Of a stretch of DNA of 64,000 nucleotides, positions 9,311 through 16,822 are shown piece by piece (the stretch's first letter is position 1; each line of letters starts with the position of its first letter). The position numbers and the translations under genes are program-made. Below the pieces are notes generated by a model that was given only the letters and a program-made list of their open reading frames with translations, ran no database searches and was not told the DNA's origin. Location of the stretch: contig CANFHC010000011.1 of assembly GCA_947446575.1 (NCBI GenBank), forward strand, positions 1 through 64,000, written 5' to 3'. This DNA comes from Bacteriovoracaceae bacterium. GTDB lineage: Bacteria; Bdellovibrionota; Bacteriovoracia; Bacteriovoracales; Bacteriovoracaceae.

Positions 9311-9892
9311 ATGGCAGACGCTGCCCTAGTTTTTGAAAAAGAACTTCCTCGTGGTAAATTTTGTATTTATCAAGCTAAACCGTTTTTTGAATTTATCAAA
9401 GTTAAACAGACTCATTCAAATATTGTACTCAATGAATCAGAGGCCCACGATCATGAGGCTGATGGAATCGTGGGGAAAAGTCCTACTCCCAAGGTTATCC
9501 TTACGGCAGATTGTTTACCCATTATTTTACTAGGTGAAAAAGAGCATGCCTTTGTGCATGCTGGTTGGCGCGGTCTGCATAATGAAATTTTAAATAGTCC
9601 TTTGGTGAAAAGCATTAAGCCTGTTTATGCCTTTATTGGTCCCCACATCAGTGCTCCTCACTATGAAGTGCAGCCTGATTTTCAAGATAATTTCTCATTG
9701 TCTGAAGCTTTTAGTGAAAAAGAGGGATCGCTCTATTTCAGTTTATCTATCATGGTGAAGGCACAATTAAATAACTATTACCCCGGCATTAAAATTGAAG
9801 AAGCAGGAATTTGTACATTTGAAAATCACAATTTTCACAGCTATCGTAGAAATAAAACAACTGAACGCAATTGGAATGTTTATATCCCCTAA
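9311..9892 (+). CDS. pgeF: PgeF/YfiH-family laccase-domain protein (peptidoglycan editing factor)
   Basis: The 193-residue protein has the conserved triad positions of the DUF152/YfiH family: His 35 in KQTHSN, Cys 68 in TADCLP and His 83 in FVHAGWRG, plus IGPHISAPHYEV. Family members bind a metal and were first described as polyphenol oxidases; the Escherichia coli homologue removes mis-incorporated L-Ser peptidoglycan precursors (PgeF). At 193 residues it is shorter than the usual 230-260: the N-terminal TxRxGGVS-type segment is absent, so it is a minimal version. It is 11 bp after rluD, which is a very common bacterial arrangement (rluD-yfiH), and directly precedes the VKOR-DsbA gene. Confidence 0.88.
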   Translation: MADAALVFEKELPRGKFCIYQAKPFFEFIKVKQTHSNIVLNESEAHDHEADGIVGKSPTPKVILTADCLPIILLGEKEHAFVHAGWRGLHNEILNSPLVKSIKPVYAFIGPHISAPHYEVQPDFQDNFSLSEAFSEKEGSLYFSLSIMVKAQLNNYYPGIKIEEAGICTFENHNFHSYRRNKTTERNWNVYIP

Positions 9893-9907
9893 ATGGAGTT
9901 AGAAAGT

Positions 9908-11047
9908 ATGCAACAGAATTCGATCTATCAGGACAAGAAGCTCAACACCACCATCATCCTTTTTGTATTAAGTGCATTGATGATCGGGTTTTCTCTTTAC
10001 CTGACTCAACATTATTTTGATCTCAAATATCCGACAGGCCTTGAAGGAAAATCACTTTGTAATTTAAATCAATTTTTCAACTGTGATAAAACTACTCTGT
10101 CAGCGGTGTCAAATATCGCAGGTGTTCCCATTTCAATTTTTGGTGCTCTGATTGGCATTTTTGTAATGGCCGGTTTAATTTTTAAGAATGAAGATTATGA
10201 ACGTACAATTTATTTCTCTTTAGCGGTAAATTTCACTGGCTGTGTAGCCTTATTTTGTTATTCACTTTTTATTCTTAAAGGCCTTTGTCCCTTTTGTACT
10301 CTCTACTATATTGTTTCGGGAATCACACTTTTTTACTTTTTTAAAAAAAGTGCTAGTGCAAAACCAGCTATTGGTTACCTAGTATTATTCGCTGTAATTG
10401 TATTGGCCATCAGTGCGGTCACGAAAATGAATGTAGATTCAAAATCAAACGCTCAAAGTGCAGTAGCAACTGATTTGATTAAACAATATTATTCTTTACC
10501 CAATTTAGGATCTCCTAAAATTGTTTCTGATTATAAAATTGCAACTGCAACCAATGCTCCAATTAAAATGGTTATTTTTTCTGATTTTGAGTGTCCTGCA
10601 TGTAAAGCATTATCAGAAATAACACCGTTAATTGCTGCTCGCTATGAAGGAAAAATTGATATTCAGTATTTCTTTTACCCTTTAGATAACAGCTGTAATC
10701 CTTCAATGGAGCGCCCACTACATCAATACGCTTGCAAAGCAGCCTATGCAGCGAGCTGTATGCCCTTAGCTGATTTTGCAAAAGCGCATGATGAAATTTT
10801 TCATAACCAAGATAAATTTGAAGCTGGGTTTGTTGATCAATATATTAAAGATCACAAATTAGAATCTTGTGTAGCAGATCCTAGAACAAAAGAAAAAGTT
10901 GTTGCCTTAATTAAAGCTGCTGATCCATTTAATATTCGCTCGACTCCTAGTTATTTAATTAACGGAGTAAAAATTGAAGGAGCCTTACCGGCTGATCAAA
11001 TGTATTCAATTATGGATGAAATTTTAAAAAGAGCTGGAAAGAAGTAA
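9908..11047 (+). CDS. VKOR-DsbA fusion, disulfide-bond formation protein
   Basis: With the ATG at 9908 (GGAG about 10 bp upstream; an ATG at 9893 has none) the protein has 379 residues. The N-terminal half is a vitamin K epoxide reductase domain of four or five membrane helices with loop cysteines 51 and 59 (SLCNLNQFFNCD) and the quinone-proximal CPFC at 127-130. After a periplasmic linker, a DsbA/thioredoxin domain begins near 205 with the active site CPAC at 229-232 and a cis-Pro in STPSYLING. Such a fusion would combine the DsbB-like quinone reductase function with the DsbA oxidase, driving disulfide formation in exported proteins, of which this window has many. It ends the rightward run and is followed by a strong terminator. 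Confidence 0.9.
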   Translation: MQQNSIYQDKKLNTTIILFVLSALMIGFSLYLTQHYFDLKYPTGLEGKSLCNLNQFFNCDKTTLSAVSNIAGVPISIFGALIGIFVMAGLIFKNEDYERTIYFSLAVNFTGCVALFCYSLFILKGLCPFCTLYYIVSGITLFYFFKKSASAKPAIGYLVLFAVIVLAISAVTKMNVDSKSNAQSAVATDLIKQYYSLPNLGSPKIVSDYKIATATNAPIKMVIFSDFECPACKALSEITPLIAARYEGKIDIQYFFYPLDNSCNPSMERPLHQYACKAAYAASCMPLADFAKAHDEIFHNQDKFEAGFVDQYIKDHKLESCVADPRTKEKVVALIKAADPFNIRSTPSYLINGVKIEGALPADQMYSIMDEILKRAGKK

Positions 11048-13063
11048 CTCTCGAGCGAGCTCTCTTATAATTAGAGAGCTCGCTTTTTCTAGCATTTTTT
11101 TCTCCATCATCTTTTCTAAATCTGCTCTGGTAAATTCTATAACAACATCTCTTTTATCAATATTTTTTATTTTATCCGCAGGAATTCCCATTCTTTTATA
11201 AAGTCTGGCATGAACTTTAGAAGTAAAAATAAAAACTCTTGAAACACTCTTGTCTTGAACAATTAGACTAGTCGCTTGACTAATAAGAGCAGTCGACATT
11301 TTTTCAGCTTCTACATCTTTTCCAACTGTGAGACGAACTATTTCTACAATTTTTTCATTGGGCTTTTTATCAATTCTAATGCCTGTTGCTTTTTCCAAAG
11401 GAAGCAACTCTTCCGCTTTTTGCGCCTGTACAATTCCGACACCACCGTTAATTTTCATATTGCCCGTTAGAGGAGATTTTTCAGTATTTAAAACTAATTT
11501 TGTTCTGGGGCTCATTTCCACGCTAGATTTAATAAAACTTTCAATTTCATTTTTCGTTAAATTAAGTCGTTCACTGTAAATATTTCCAACGTATCGCCAG
11601 TAGTCTTCTGGGATTTTTTGAACAGAAGTGTTCGTTGATTTAGCAACGGCATTTAAATCCATAATAGAAAACACCCCACTATCTTTTGTGCCAAACTCTA
11701 AACCAACTTGTCCTTTTTTTAATTCATTCAATCCATTTTTATAAATATAAATCGAAATTTCATTAGCACTATTTACTTCTTGGGCAATTACTTGAGGAGT
11801 TTTAATGACTGGTGCGGCTCTGGATAAAAACTTCAACGCATTTACTGAAATATTACTTGTTCCAGCGACCACTAATCCTAATTCAGACAAAAATATTTTT
11901 TCACCCAAACTTTTCTGACAATCCCGAAATTCTCTTAATTCATACTCATTACTTTTAGCAAGAAACTGCACTTCGTTTTTTTTACATTCTTCAGAAAGAG
12001 TTTTTAATTGTTCATAATCTTTTGCAATTATGCCTGCCTGAAATAACATTGAAGTTGCTTTGACAGATCTAATGGCGTCAGTAGATTTCAGTCCCCAGCC
12101 CACTAAACGCTCAGCCATGACCACTTCTGCTCCAAAGGGACCGGCAAAAAGTGGAAGAATAAAGAGTCCTGCATCTAAAGCCAATTCTTTATATTCTTTT
12201 TTTGTTGAATAAGATTTGAATTCTTCAGCATAAAAGCATGCCGAATCATGAGTATTAGAATTTTTAAATGAACCTTCGTAAAAAGAGCTCTTTACTACGT
12301 CTTCCATTATATTGGGAAATCGGGAAGTTACTTTGCCTAAATAGTCCTTAACGTAGACTTCGTTTCCTTTGCTGCGATAAGGTTTTTTACCATCCATCTC
12401 AAACATTGCATATTCTGTTTCACGATTCATTATTTTCCCTAAGTTATCAGATAGGGCTTCTTTTAAATCATCTTCAAAAACACTTTTATTAAAAAGAGCG
12501 TCGCTTTCAAGTATTGGGTTGCTTAAATTAGACATTCTTTCTTCAAATTTTTTATTAGCTAAAATAGGCTGCTTAATAAACAGAGCTGTTTTCATTTTTT
12601 GAACAAGTGCAATTTCATCAGTAATTTCTAATCGTCTAGTTGCAGAACATCGAGTAGTACATATATCAAATTTTTTCTGGAGAATAATCGCTTCCTTAGA
12701 CAATACTGTAAGTCGATCAAAGTCCAGTCTGATTAAATTAATTTCTTCCTGAGATCTTTGATACTCTGGTTCACGAGGACCGTCACGTAGAGAGCGAAAA
12801 AGTGGCACCAACGATTTTTTTAAAGCAATATTCACTTTATTTATTTTTGCTACTTCTTCTTCTAAAAATGCATAATCTGCAACAGACTTCATAGGGCCTG
12901 TTAAATTTTCAAACTGACCTTTCATTTCTTTTTTTCCAGATTCAATTGTGCAACTCGCACATTCTCTCGGTACTGCTTTTTGGCATTCTGGTGGAATCTC
13001 GTATGCATTGGCAGAAAATAAAATAAAAGAGAGCAGAATTAGAATGATTGTAATACTTTTCAT
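11024..13063 (-). CDS. Large secreted protein of unknown function
   Basis: The 679-residue product has a signal peptide (cleavage near NAYE, residue 20). The mature N-terminal part has a CxxC-like CASC and CTTRC cysteines within long predicted helices (about 60-170), a hydrophobic stretch LALDAGLFILPLFAGPFGAEVV in the middle, and a C-terminal section of about 120 residues (EIVRLTVGKDVEAEKM, VSRVFIFTSKVHARLYKRMGIP) that looks like a GNAT or autoinducer-synthase acyltransferase fold. I do not recognise a named family. Its last 24 bp overlap the end of the VKOR-DsbA gene, and that gene's terminator is inside its coding region. Cysteine-rich export fits the neighbouring disulfide machinery, but this is only positional. 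Confidence 0.7.
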   Translation of the reverse strand: MKSITIILILLSFILFSANAYEIPPECQKAVPRECASCTIESGKKEMKGQFENLTGPMKSVADYAFLEEEVAKINKVNIALKKSLVPLFRSLRDGPREPEYQRSQEEINLIRLDFDRLTVLSKEAIILQKKFDICTTRCSATRRLEITDEIALVQKMKTALFIKQPILANKKFEERMSNLSNPILESDALFNKSVFEDDLKEALSDNLGKIMNRETEYAMFEMDGKKPYRSKGNEVYVKDYLGKVTSRFPNIMEDVVKSSFYEGSFKNSNTHDSACFYAEEFKSYSTKKEYKELALDAGLFILPLFAGPFGAEVVMAERLVGWGLKSTDAIRSVKATSMLFQAGIIAKDYEQLKTLSEECKKNEVQFLAKSNEYELREFRDCQKSLGEKIFLSELGLVVAGTSNISVNALKFLSRAAPVIKTPQVIAQEVNSANEISIYIYKNGLNELKKGQVGLEFGTKDSGVFSIMDLNAVAKSTNTSVQKIPEDYWRYVGNIYSERLNLTKNEIESFIKSSVEMSPRTKLVLNTEKSPLTGNMKINGGVGIVQAQKAEELLPLEKATGIRIDKKPNEKIVEIVRLTVGKDVEAEKMSTALISQATSLIVQDKSVSRVFIFTSKVHARLYKRMGIPADKIKNIDKRDVVIEFTRADLEKMMEKKMLEKASSLIIRELARELLLSSSF
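11054..11090 (+). terminator. Intrinsic terminator of the VKOR-DsbA operon
   Basis: AGCGAGCTCTCT (11054-11065) and AGAGAGCTCGCT (11073-11084) form a perfect 12-bp stem with a 7-base loop, followed by a T tract. It lies 6 bp after the VKOR-DsbA stop codon and wholly inside the 3' coding end of the convergent gene at 11024-13063, whose last codons (RELARELLLSSSF) it therefore encodes. Confidence 0.88.
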
Positions 13064-13148
13064 TGAGGACTTATCGTCAATAATTCCTAGAAATTAAGTC
13101 TGTTTTAAAAGCATTTACCCGAGATAAAGACTAGGGTAAAATACACTT

Positions 13149-13964
13149 ATGAGTAAGAAAAAACGCGACATTCCTATCCTCGACTTGCCCATTATTGAGA
13201 CACATTTTCATTTGGATATGTTGAAATCCATGACCAGAGATGAAATTGTAGAAAAAACACGACTTCATCATATTGAGAAGATGATTACCATTTCAACGAA
13301 TCCAAATAATTTAGATGAAGTTATCGCTATAGCAGAAAAATATCCTGAAATTTATTGCACTCAAGGACTTCACCCTCATGAGGGAAAAGAATGGAATGAT
13401 GACGTTCGCGCTCATGTTTTAAAAAATCTCAATGATATATCGAAAAATAAAAAAATTGTAGCCGTTGGTGAAATTGGACTCGATTTTTATTATTCTAAAT
13501 CTCCTCGCGATGAACAGCTAAAAGCATTTGAAGAGCAATTGCAAATTGCAGTTGATCACAATCTTCCAGTTGTTATTCATTCTCGAGATGCAGACGAAGA
13601 TACGATTGCAATCTTAAAAAATTTTTCAACAACTCTAAAAAGAAAAGGTGTTATCCATAGTTTTACATCAGGTTTAGAGCTAGCGCACTTTGCTTTGTGT
13701 GAAAATTTTTATTTGGGTTTTAATGGTATTATTACTTTCAAAAATGCCGAAAATGTAAGAGACGCTCTAAAAATAACTCCGTTAGAGAAGATTTTATTGG
13801 AAACCGACTCGCCCTTTCTCACGCCCGATCCTTATCGTGGTTTTGAAAATGCTCCCTACTATCTTCCCTTTGTAGCCGAAAAAATTGCAGAAGTTAAAGA
13901 GGTAGAGCTCGAGACTATTTTAAAACATGCGTATCGAAACAGTCTCGATCTTTTTAAATTCTAA
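13149..13964 (+). CDS. tatD: TatD-family metal-dependent hydrolase/DNase
   Basis: The 271-residue cytoplasmic protein shows all TatD signatures: ETHFHLD (metal-binding His 19 and His 21), LHPHEG, AVGEIGLDFYY with the bridging Glu, HSRDADED, GVIHSFTSG and the final Asp in LLETDSPFLTPDP. TatD enzymes are TIM-barrel metallohydrolases with 3'-5' DNase activity, linked to oxidative DNA repair and DNA turnover. It is 86 bp from the divergent large secreted-protein gene and its last 4 bp overlap the convergent metalloprotease gene. Confidence 0.92.
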   Translation: MSKKKRDIPILDLPIIETHFHLDMLKSMTRDEIVEKTRLHHIEKMITISTNPNNLDEVIAIAEKYPEIYCTQGLHPHEGKEWNDDVRAHVLKNLNDISKNKKIVAVGEIGLDFYYSKSPRDEQLKAFEEQLQIAVDHNLPVVIHSRDADEDTIAILKNFSTTLKRKGVIHSFTSGLELAHFALCENFYLGFNGIITFKNAENVRDALKITPLEKILLETDSPFLTPDPYRGFENAPYYLPFVAEKIAEVKEVELETILKHAYRNSLDLFKF

Positions 13965-15130
13965 AAACTAGTTAGTGGATACAATGTTGCAATTGCCTGT
14001 CTGTCATACGCAGCCACGAAATCAGTTCCTTCGTAAGACATGATACTTGTTTGCGACTTATCGAACTGGTGATCTAACCCCAATAGATGTCCAAACTCGT
14101 GAGCAGTTGTCGCTTGAAGATTAGCTGTCTCTTCTAGAGTTGTTCCAAATTTTTCGTTCTCTTTTACCCAAATCATTATATCAGCATCAATCAATTTATT
14201 ATTGAATAGATCACCTTTAACAAAGGTCGTTCCCATATTAATGAAACGATTACCTGGAATAGTTTGATAATTTTTTACTGTATATACACAGTGAAAATTT
14301 AAATCACTATATGGTGGATACATTACTGGAAATGACGTTGTCACCTTTAGACGGTTTCCAAGAGCATCTGACCATTGCTCAATCCCTTTTTTATAAATAC
14401 TTCTTAGCTTTTCTGACTTAGCTCCGCAAATTCCAATTTTCAATTCCTCTTTTTGATCCCAACCAACTCGAACTCCTGGGCCATAAAGATATTTATAAAA
14501 ACGAGATGCATTCTCTGCGTATTTAATGTCCACTTTTTTAGTGAAAGTAAAAGCAAGAAGAACTCGTCCTTCGCTTTCATCAGAACTTGTTTCAACCAAA
14601 ATTGAAAAAGCATCCTTTGAATTTTTTAAACTATAGTGAATGGCCTTAACATCATAAAAATAATTTGGAACTTCTAGAGTTGATATTTCTAATTTTCCAT
14701 TTTTTTGTATGAAGGTAAAAGACAATTGAGACTTGGTACTTGAATAAGTAAATACGTTAGCATCTCTGCTAAAGGTAAATAATTCTTTTCTGGCCAACTC
14801 AGAAGAATCTTCAGTAGACGCTTCATTTCCAGATTCTGCAGTTTCTGTATCAGACTTTTCTACAACTTTGGCTTTTTCCGTAAATTGAGAAATATCGCTG
14901 AGTGAATAATTATTAAAATTTTCTAAATTATCAACAGTAAGAAATGAGCTAGAGTTGTTTATACTTCCTTCGATAATTGTTATGGGGTCTCCTTTAACAA
15001 AATAAGTTGTTAAAGCCGTACTCTCAGCTGCTGCTTCACCAGGAATTTCTCCCTTTTTCCCACAAGCACTTGCCAAAAGAATCGTTGAGAGAAGTAGCGC
15101 ATTAGCTTTCGACCAAAACATTTGTGACAT
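13961..15130 (-). CDS. Lipoprotein zinc metalloprotease (matrixin-like)
   Basis: The 389-residue precursor has a type II signal peptide with lipobox LASAC (Cys 23). The C-terminus carries the extended zinc motif HEFGHLLGLDH at 344-354, with the catalytic Glu and three His ligands, and a Met-turn SIMSY at 363-366, the metzincin arrangement seen in matrixins (M10A/M84-like). The N-terminal 200 residues are Ser/Glu-rich then beta-rich, without a clear cysteine-switch propeptide. It should be membrane anchored, with the protease domain in the periplasm or at the surface. It could degrade prey or environmental protein, but the substrate is unknown. Confidence 0.87.
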   Translation of the reverse strand: MSQMFWSKANALLLSTILLASACGKKGEIPGEAAAESTALTTYFVKGDPITIIEGSINNSSSFLTVDNLENFNNYSLSDISQFTEKAKVVEKSDTETAESGNEASTEDSSELARKELFTFSRDANVFTYSSTKSQLSFTFIQKNGKLEISTLEVPNYFYDVKAIHYSLKNSKDAFSILVETSSDESEGRVLLAFTFTKKVDIKYAENASRFYKYLYGPGVRVGWDQKEELKIGICGAKSEKLRSIYKKGIEQWSDALGNRLKVTTSFPVMYPPYSDLNFHCVYTVKNYQTIPGNRFINMGTTFVKGDLFNNKLIDADIMIWVKENEKFGTTLEETANLQATTAHEFGHLLGLDHQFDKSQTSIMSYEGTDFVAAYDRQAIATLYPLTSF

Positions 15131-15229
15131 CCTTATTTAATGAATAATAGGATTATAGAGAAAATTTTGAACCTAAAAGCAAAAACGGAATTTTTTCCTC
15201 ACCAATATTAAAGTGTTTAAATTTTAGAC

Positions 15230-15267
15230 ATTCTAAGGACTAGGCGCAGTGCCTAACTCTTTAGAAT
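15230..15267. promoter_or_regulatory. Long imperfect inverted repeat upstream of ppa
   Basis: ATTCTAAGGACTAGGC (15230-15245) and GCCTAACTCTTTAGAAT (15251-15267) pair with one bulge and one or two mismatches around the 5-base loop GCAGT. It lies between the divergent metalloprotease and ppa genes, 64 bp before the ppa start, so it is not an end-of-gene terminator for either. It may be an operator or an mRNA leader structure. Confidence 0.4.
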
Positions 15268-15331
15268 TACTTTTCATATGGCCCCTTAAGTGCTAGCATT
15301 TGCCCATCATAAATTACTATAGAGGTACCCT

Positions 15332-15940
15332 ATGTCTAAAAAGAACTTTCAAGTGAGTCGTCCTCACCCATGGCACGGAATTAATATTGGCGCTGAAGCT
15401 CCAAAAGTTGTTAAGGCCTATATTGAAATCGTGGCTAATGATCAAATCAAATACGAAATCGATAAAGAAAGTGGTTTCATTATGGTTGATCGTCCACAAA
15501 AATTTTCTTCTCTTCCTCCAGTTCTTTACGGATTAATTCCCCAAACATATTCAGCAGAAAAAACAGCAGCTTTCTCTAAGATGGCAACAAATGGTGACGG
15601 TGATCCACATGATATTTGCGTTCTTTCTGAACTTCCTATTCATAGAGCAGATATCATCATGGACGTAAGAGTTATCGGTGGTATTCGTTTGATCGATTCA
15701 GGTGAAGTGGATGATAAAATCATTGCTGTTTTAAACGGCGACCCATTCTATAAAGGTGTTAACGATATTTCACAAATTTCTGCTGTGATCATCGATCGCA
15801 TGAGACATTATTTCTTAAGCTATAAAACAATTCCAGGTGAGCCGATTAAAATGCAAATCGAATCAATCTATGGAGCTGAAGAAGCTTATAAAGTAGTTCA
15901 AGCTGGAATCGAAGATTACAATAATCATTTCAAAAAATAA
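15332..15940 (+). CDS. ppa: Inorganic pyrophosphatase, family I
   Basis: The 202-residue protein has the family I soluble pyrophosphatase core: the metal-binding DGDPHDICVL (Asp residues 89, 91 and 94), the LYGLIPQTY segment with active-site tyrosines, and VRVIGGIRLIDSGEVDDKI. It hydrolyses pyrophosphate released by biosynthetic reactions. It is somewhat longer than the 175-residue E. coli enzyme and starts with a PRPHPWHG segment seen in the larger bacterial type, in which the DPxDI signature is DPHDI. A GAGG-containing leader (atagaggtaccct) gives the ribosome site. A structured inverted repeat lies just upstream. Confidence 0.93.
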   Translation: MSKKNFQVSRPHPWHGINIGAEAPKVVKAYIEIVANDQIKYEIDKESGFIMVDRPQKFSSLPPVLYGLIPQTYSAEKTAAFSKMATNGDGDPHDICVLSELPIHRADIIMDVRVIGGIRLIDSGEVDDKIIAVLNGDPFYKGVNDISQISAVIIDRMRHYFLSYKTIPGEPIKMQIESIYGAEEAYKVVQAGIEDYNNHFKK

Positions 15941-15966
15941 ATTTCGTATTAAGAGTTCGGCAATTC

Positions 15967-16746
15967 CTAAAGCGAGGATGCCTTGAAAAAAAAAGCTTCA
16001 AGGCCTCCTCTCTTTAAAGTCATAAAGTGCTGATCTAATAAACTTTCAGAATCAAATCCAGAAACTTTCACAAATTGAACTTTTTCTTCTGATATTTGTT
16101 TAAAATCTTTTTTAAGCAATAAAGCTCCATCTTCAGTTGTCGCTTTATCCCCAGTTACATAGGCCATGAAAAAAAGAATATTGTCTTCTGCATGAGCATG
16201 AACCCATTTATTTATTTCAGGAGTAGCTCCATAAGCAGCATCAAACATTCCTAAGGCCTTCACGTCTTGCAAAAATGCTTTCGCATTAACATAACCCATA
16301 AGTCGATTGAGAACTCTATAGGCTCCACTATGACCTGAGAGAGCAACAACTTTACCCGCGAGATGATTTTCTAATTCCGAAAAAAATTGGGCTGAATTAT
16401 CTTTGTTGGCAAAAAACGTATCATAGGTTGTGCATTTTCCAAGGCTCTCTGGAACGACAACAATGGCATTAGCATGAGAGTTTAATAAGTACTGTCCATA
16501 GTTTCCATACAACGGATTGAAATGATCGTAGCCCTCTAAATTGTGCCCATGAAAATGAACAAATATTTGTGGAGTATCACTCAATTTCGCTGGAATAAAA
16601 AAATGAACTGGCCGGGGGTAACTTTTCAAAGTCGTTTTACAGTGAAGCAATTCATCAGTTGAATCAGGCGAACGAGTACAATTTACTTCATTAGCAGAAG
16701 CAAAAAAAGTGACCATTAATGAGATCAGAAGGAGCAGCGTTTTCAT
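15967..16746 (-). CDS. Secreted alpha/beta-hydrolase-like protein
   Basis: With the ATG at 16746 this is a 259-residue exported protein (signal peptide, cleavage near ASAN, residue 18-19). The motif HFHGHN at 65-70 resembles the oxyanion HG segment, and the nucleophile elbow SGHSGAYR puts the serine at about 140; FDAAYG further on is a plausible acidic-residue region. The fold is that of an esterase or peptidase of the alpha/beta hydrolase class; the substrate is unknown. An upstream in-frame GTG at 16806 is rejected because it would lie inside the terminator of the preceding subtilase gene. No strong Shine-Dalgarno precedes the ATG. Confidence 0.72.
   Translation of the reverse strand: MKTLLLLISLMVTFFASANEVNCTRSPDSTDELLHCKTTLKSYPRPVHFFIPAKLSDTPQIFVHFHGHNLEGYDHFNPLYGNYGQYLLNSHANAIVVVPESLGKCTTYDTFFANKDNSAQFFSELENHLAGKVVALSGHSGAYRVLNRLMGYVNAKAFLQDVKALGMFDAAYGATPEINKWVHAHAEDNILFFMAYVTGDKATTEDGALLLKKDFKQISEEKVQFVKVSGFDSESLLDQHFMTLKRGGLEAFFFKASSL
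15976..16008. terminator. Hairpin between convergent ppa and hydrolase genes
   Basis: GAGGATGCCTTGAA (15974-15987) and TTCAAGGCCTCCTC (15997-16010) form a stem of about 13 bp with a single mismatch, 40 bp after the ppa stop. It lies inside the final codons of the convergent hydrolase gene. Only a short T-rich stretch (CTCTCTTT) follows on the plus strand, so termination of ppa is likely but not certain. Confidence 0.5.
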
Positions 16747-16776
16747 TGGAAAAAGAGATATCACTAGCCAAAAAAA

Positions 16777-16814
16777 AAGGGTGAGGTCATGTAAAAATGA
16801 CCTCACCCTTTTTT
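16777..16814 (-). terminator. Strong intrinsic terminator of the subtilase gene
   Basis: AAGGGTGAGGTCAT (16777-16790) and ATGACCTCACCCTT (16797-16810) form a perfect 14-bp stem with a 6-base loop. On the minus strand it comes 13 bp after the subtilase stop and is followed by eight Ts; the plus strand also ends in a T run, so it can act in both directions. It separates the subtilase gene from the hydrolase gene downstream. Confidence 0.92.
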
Positions 16815-16822
16815 AGAAATTC

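Noticed and set aside
16747-16806. GTG start for the secreted hydrolase
   Set aside because: It lies in the terminator stem of the subtilase gene, and the ATG at 16746 gives a standard signal peptide.
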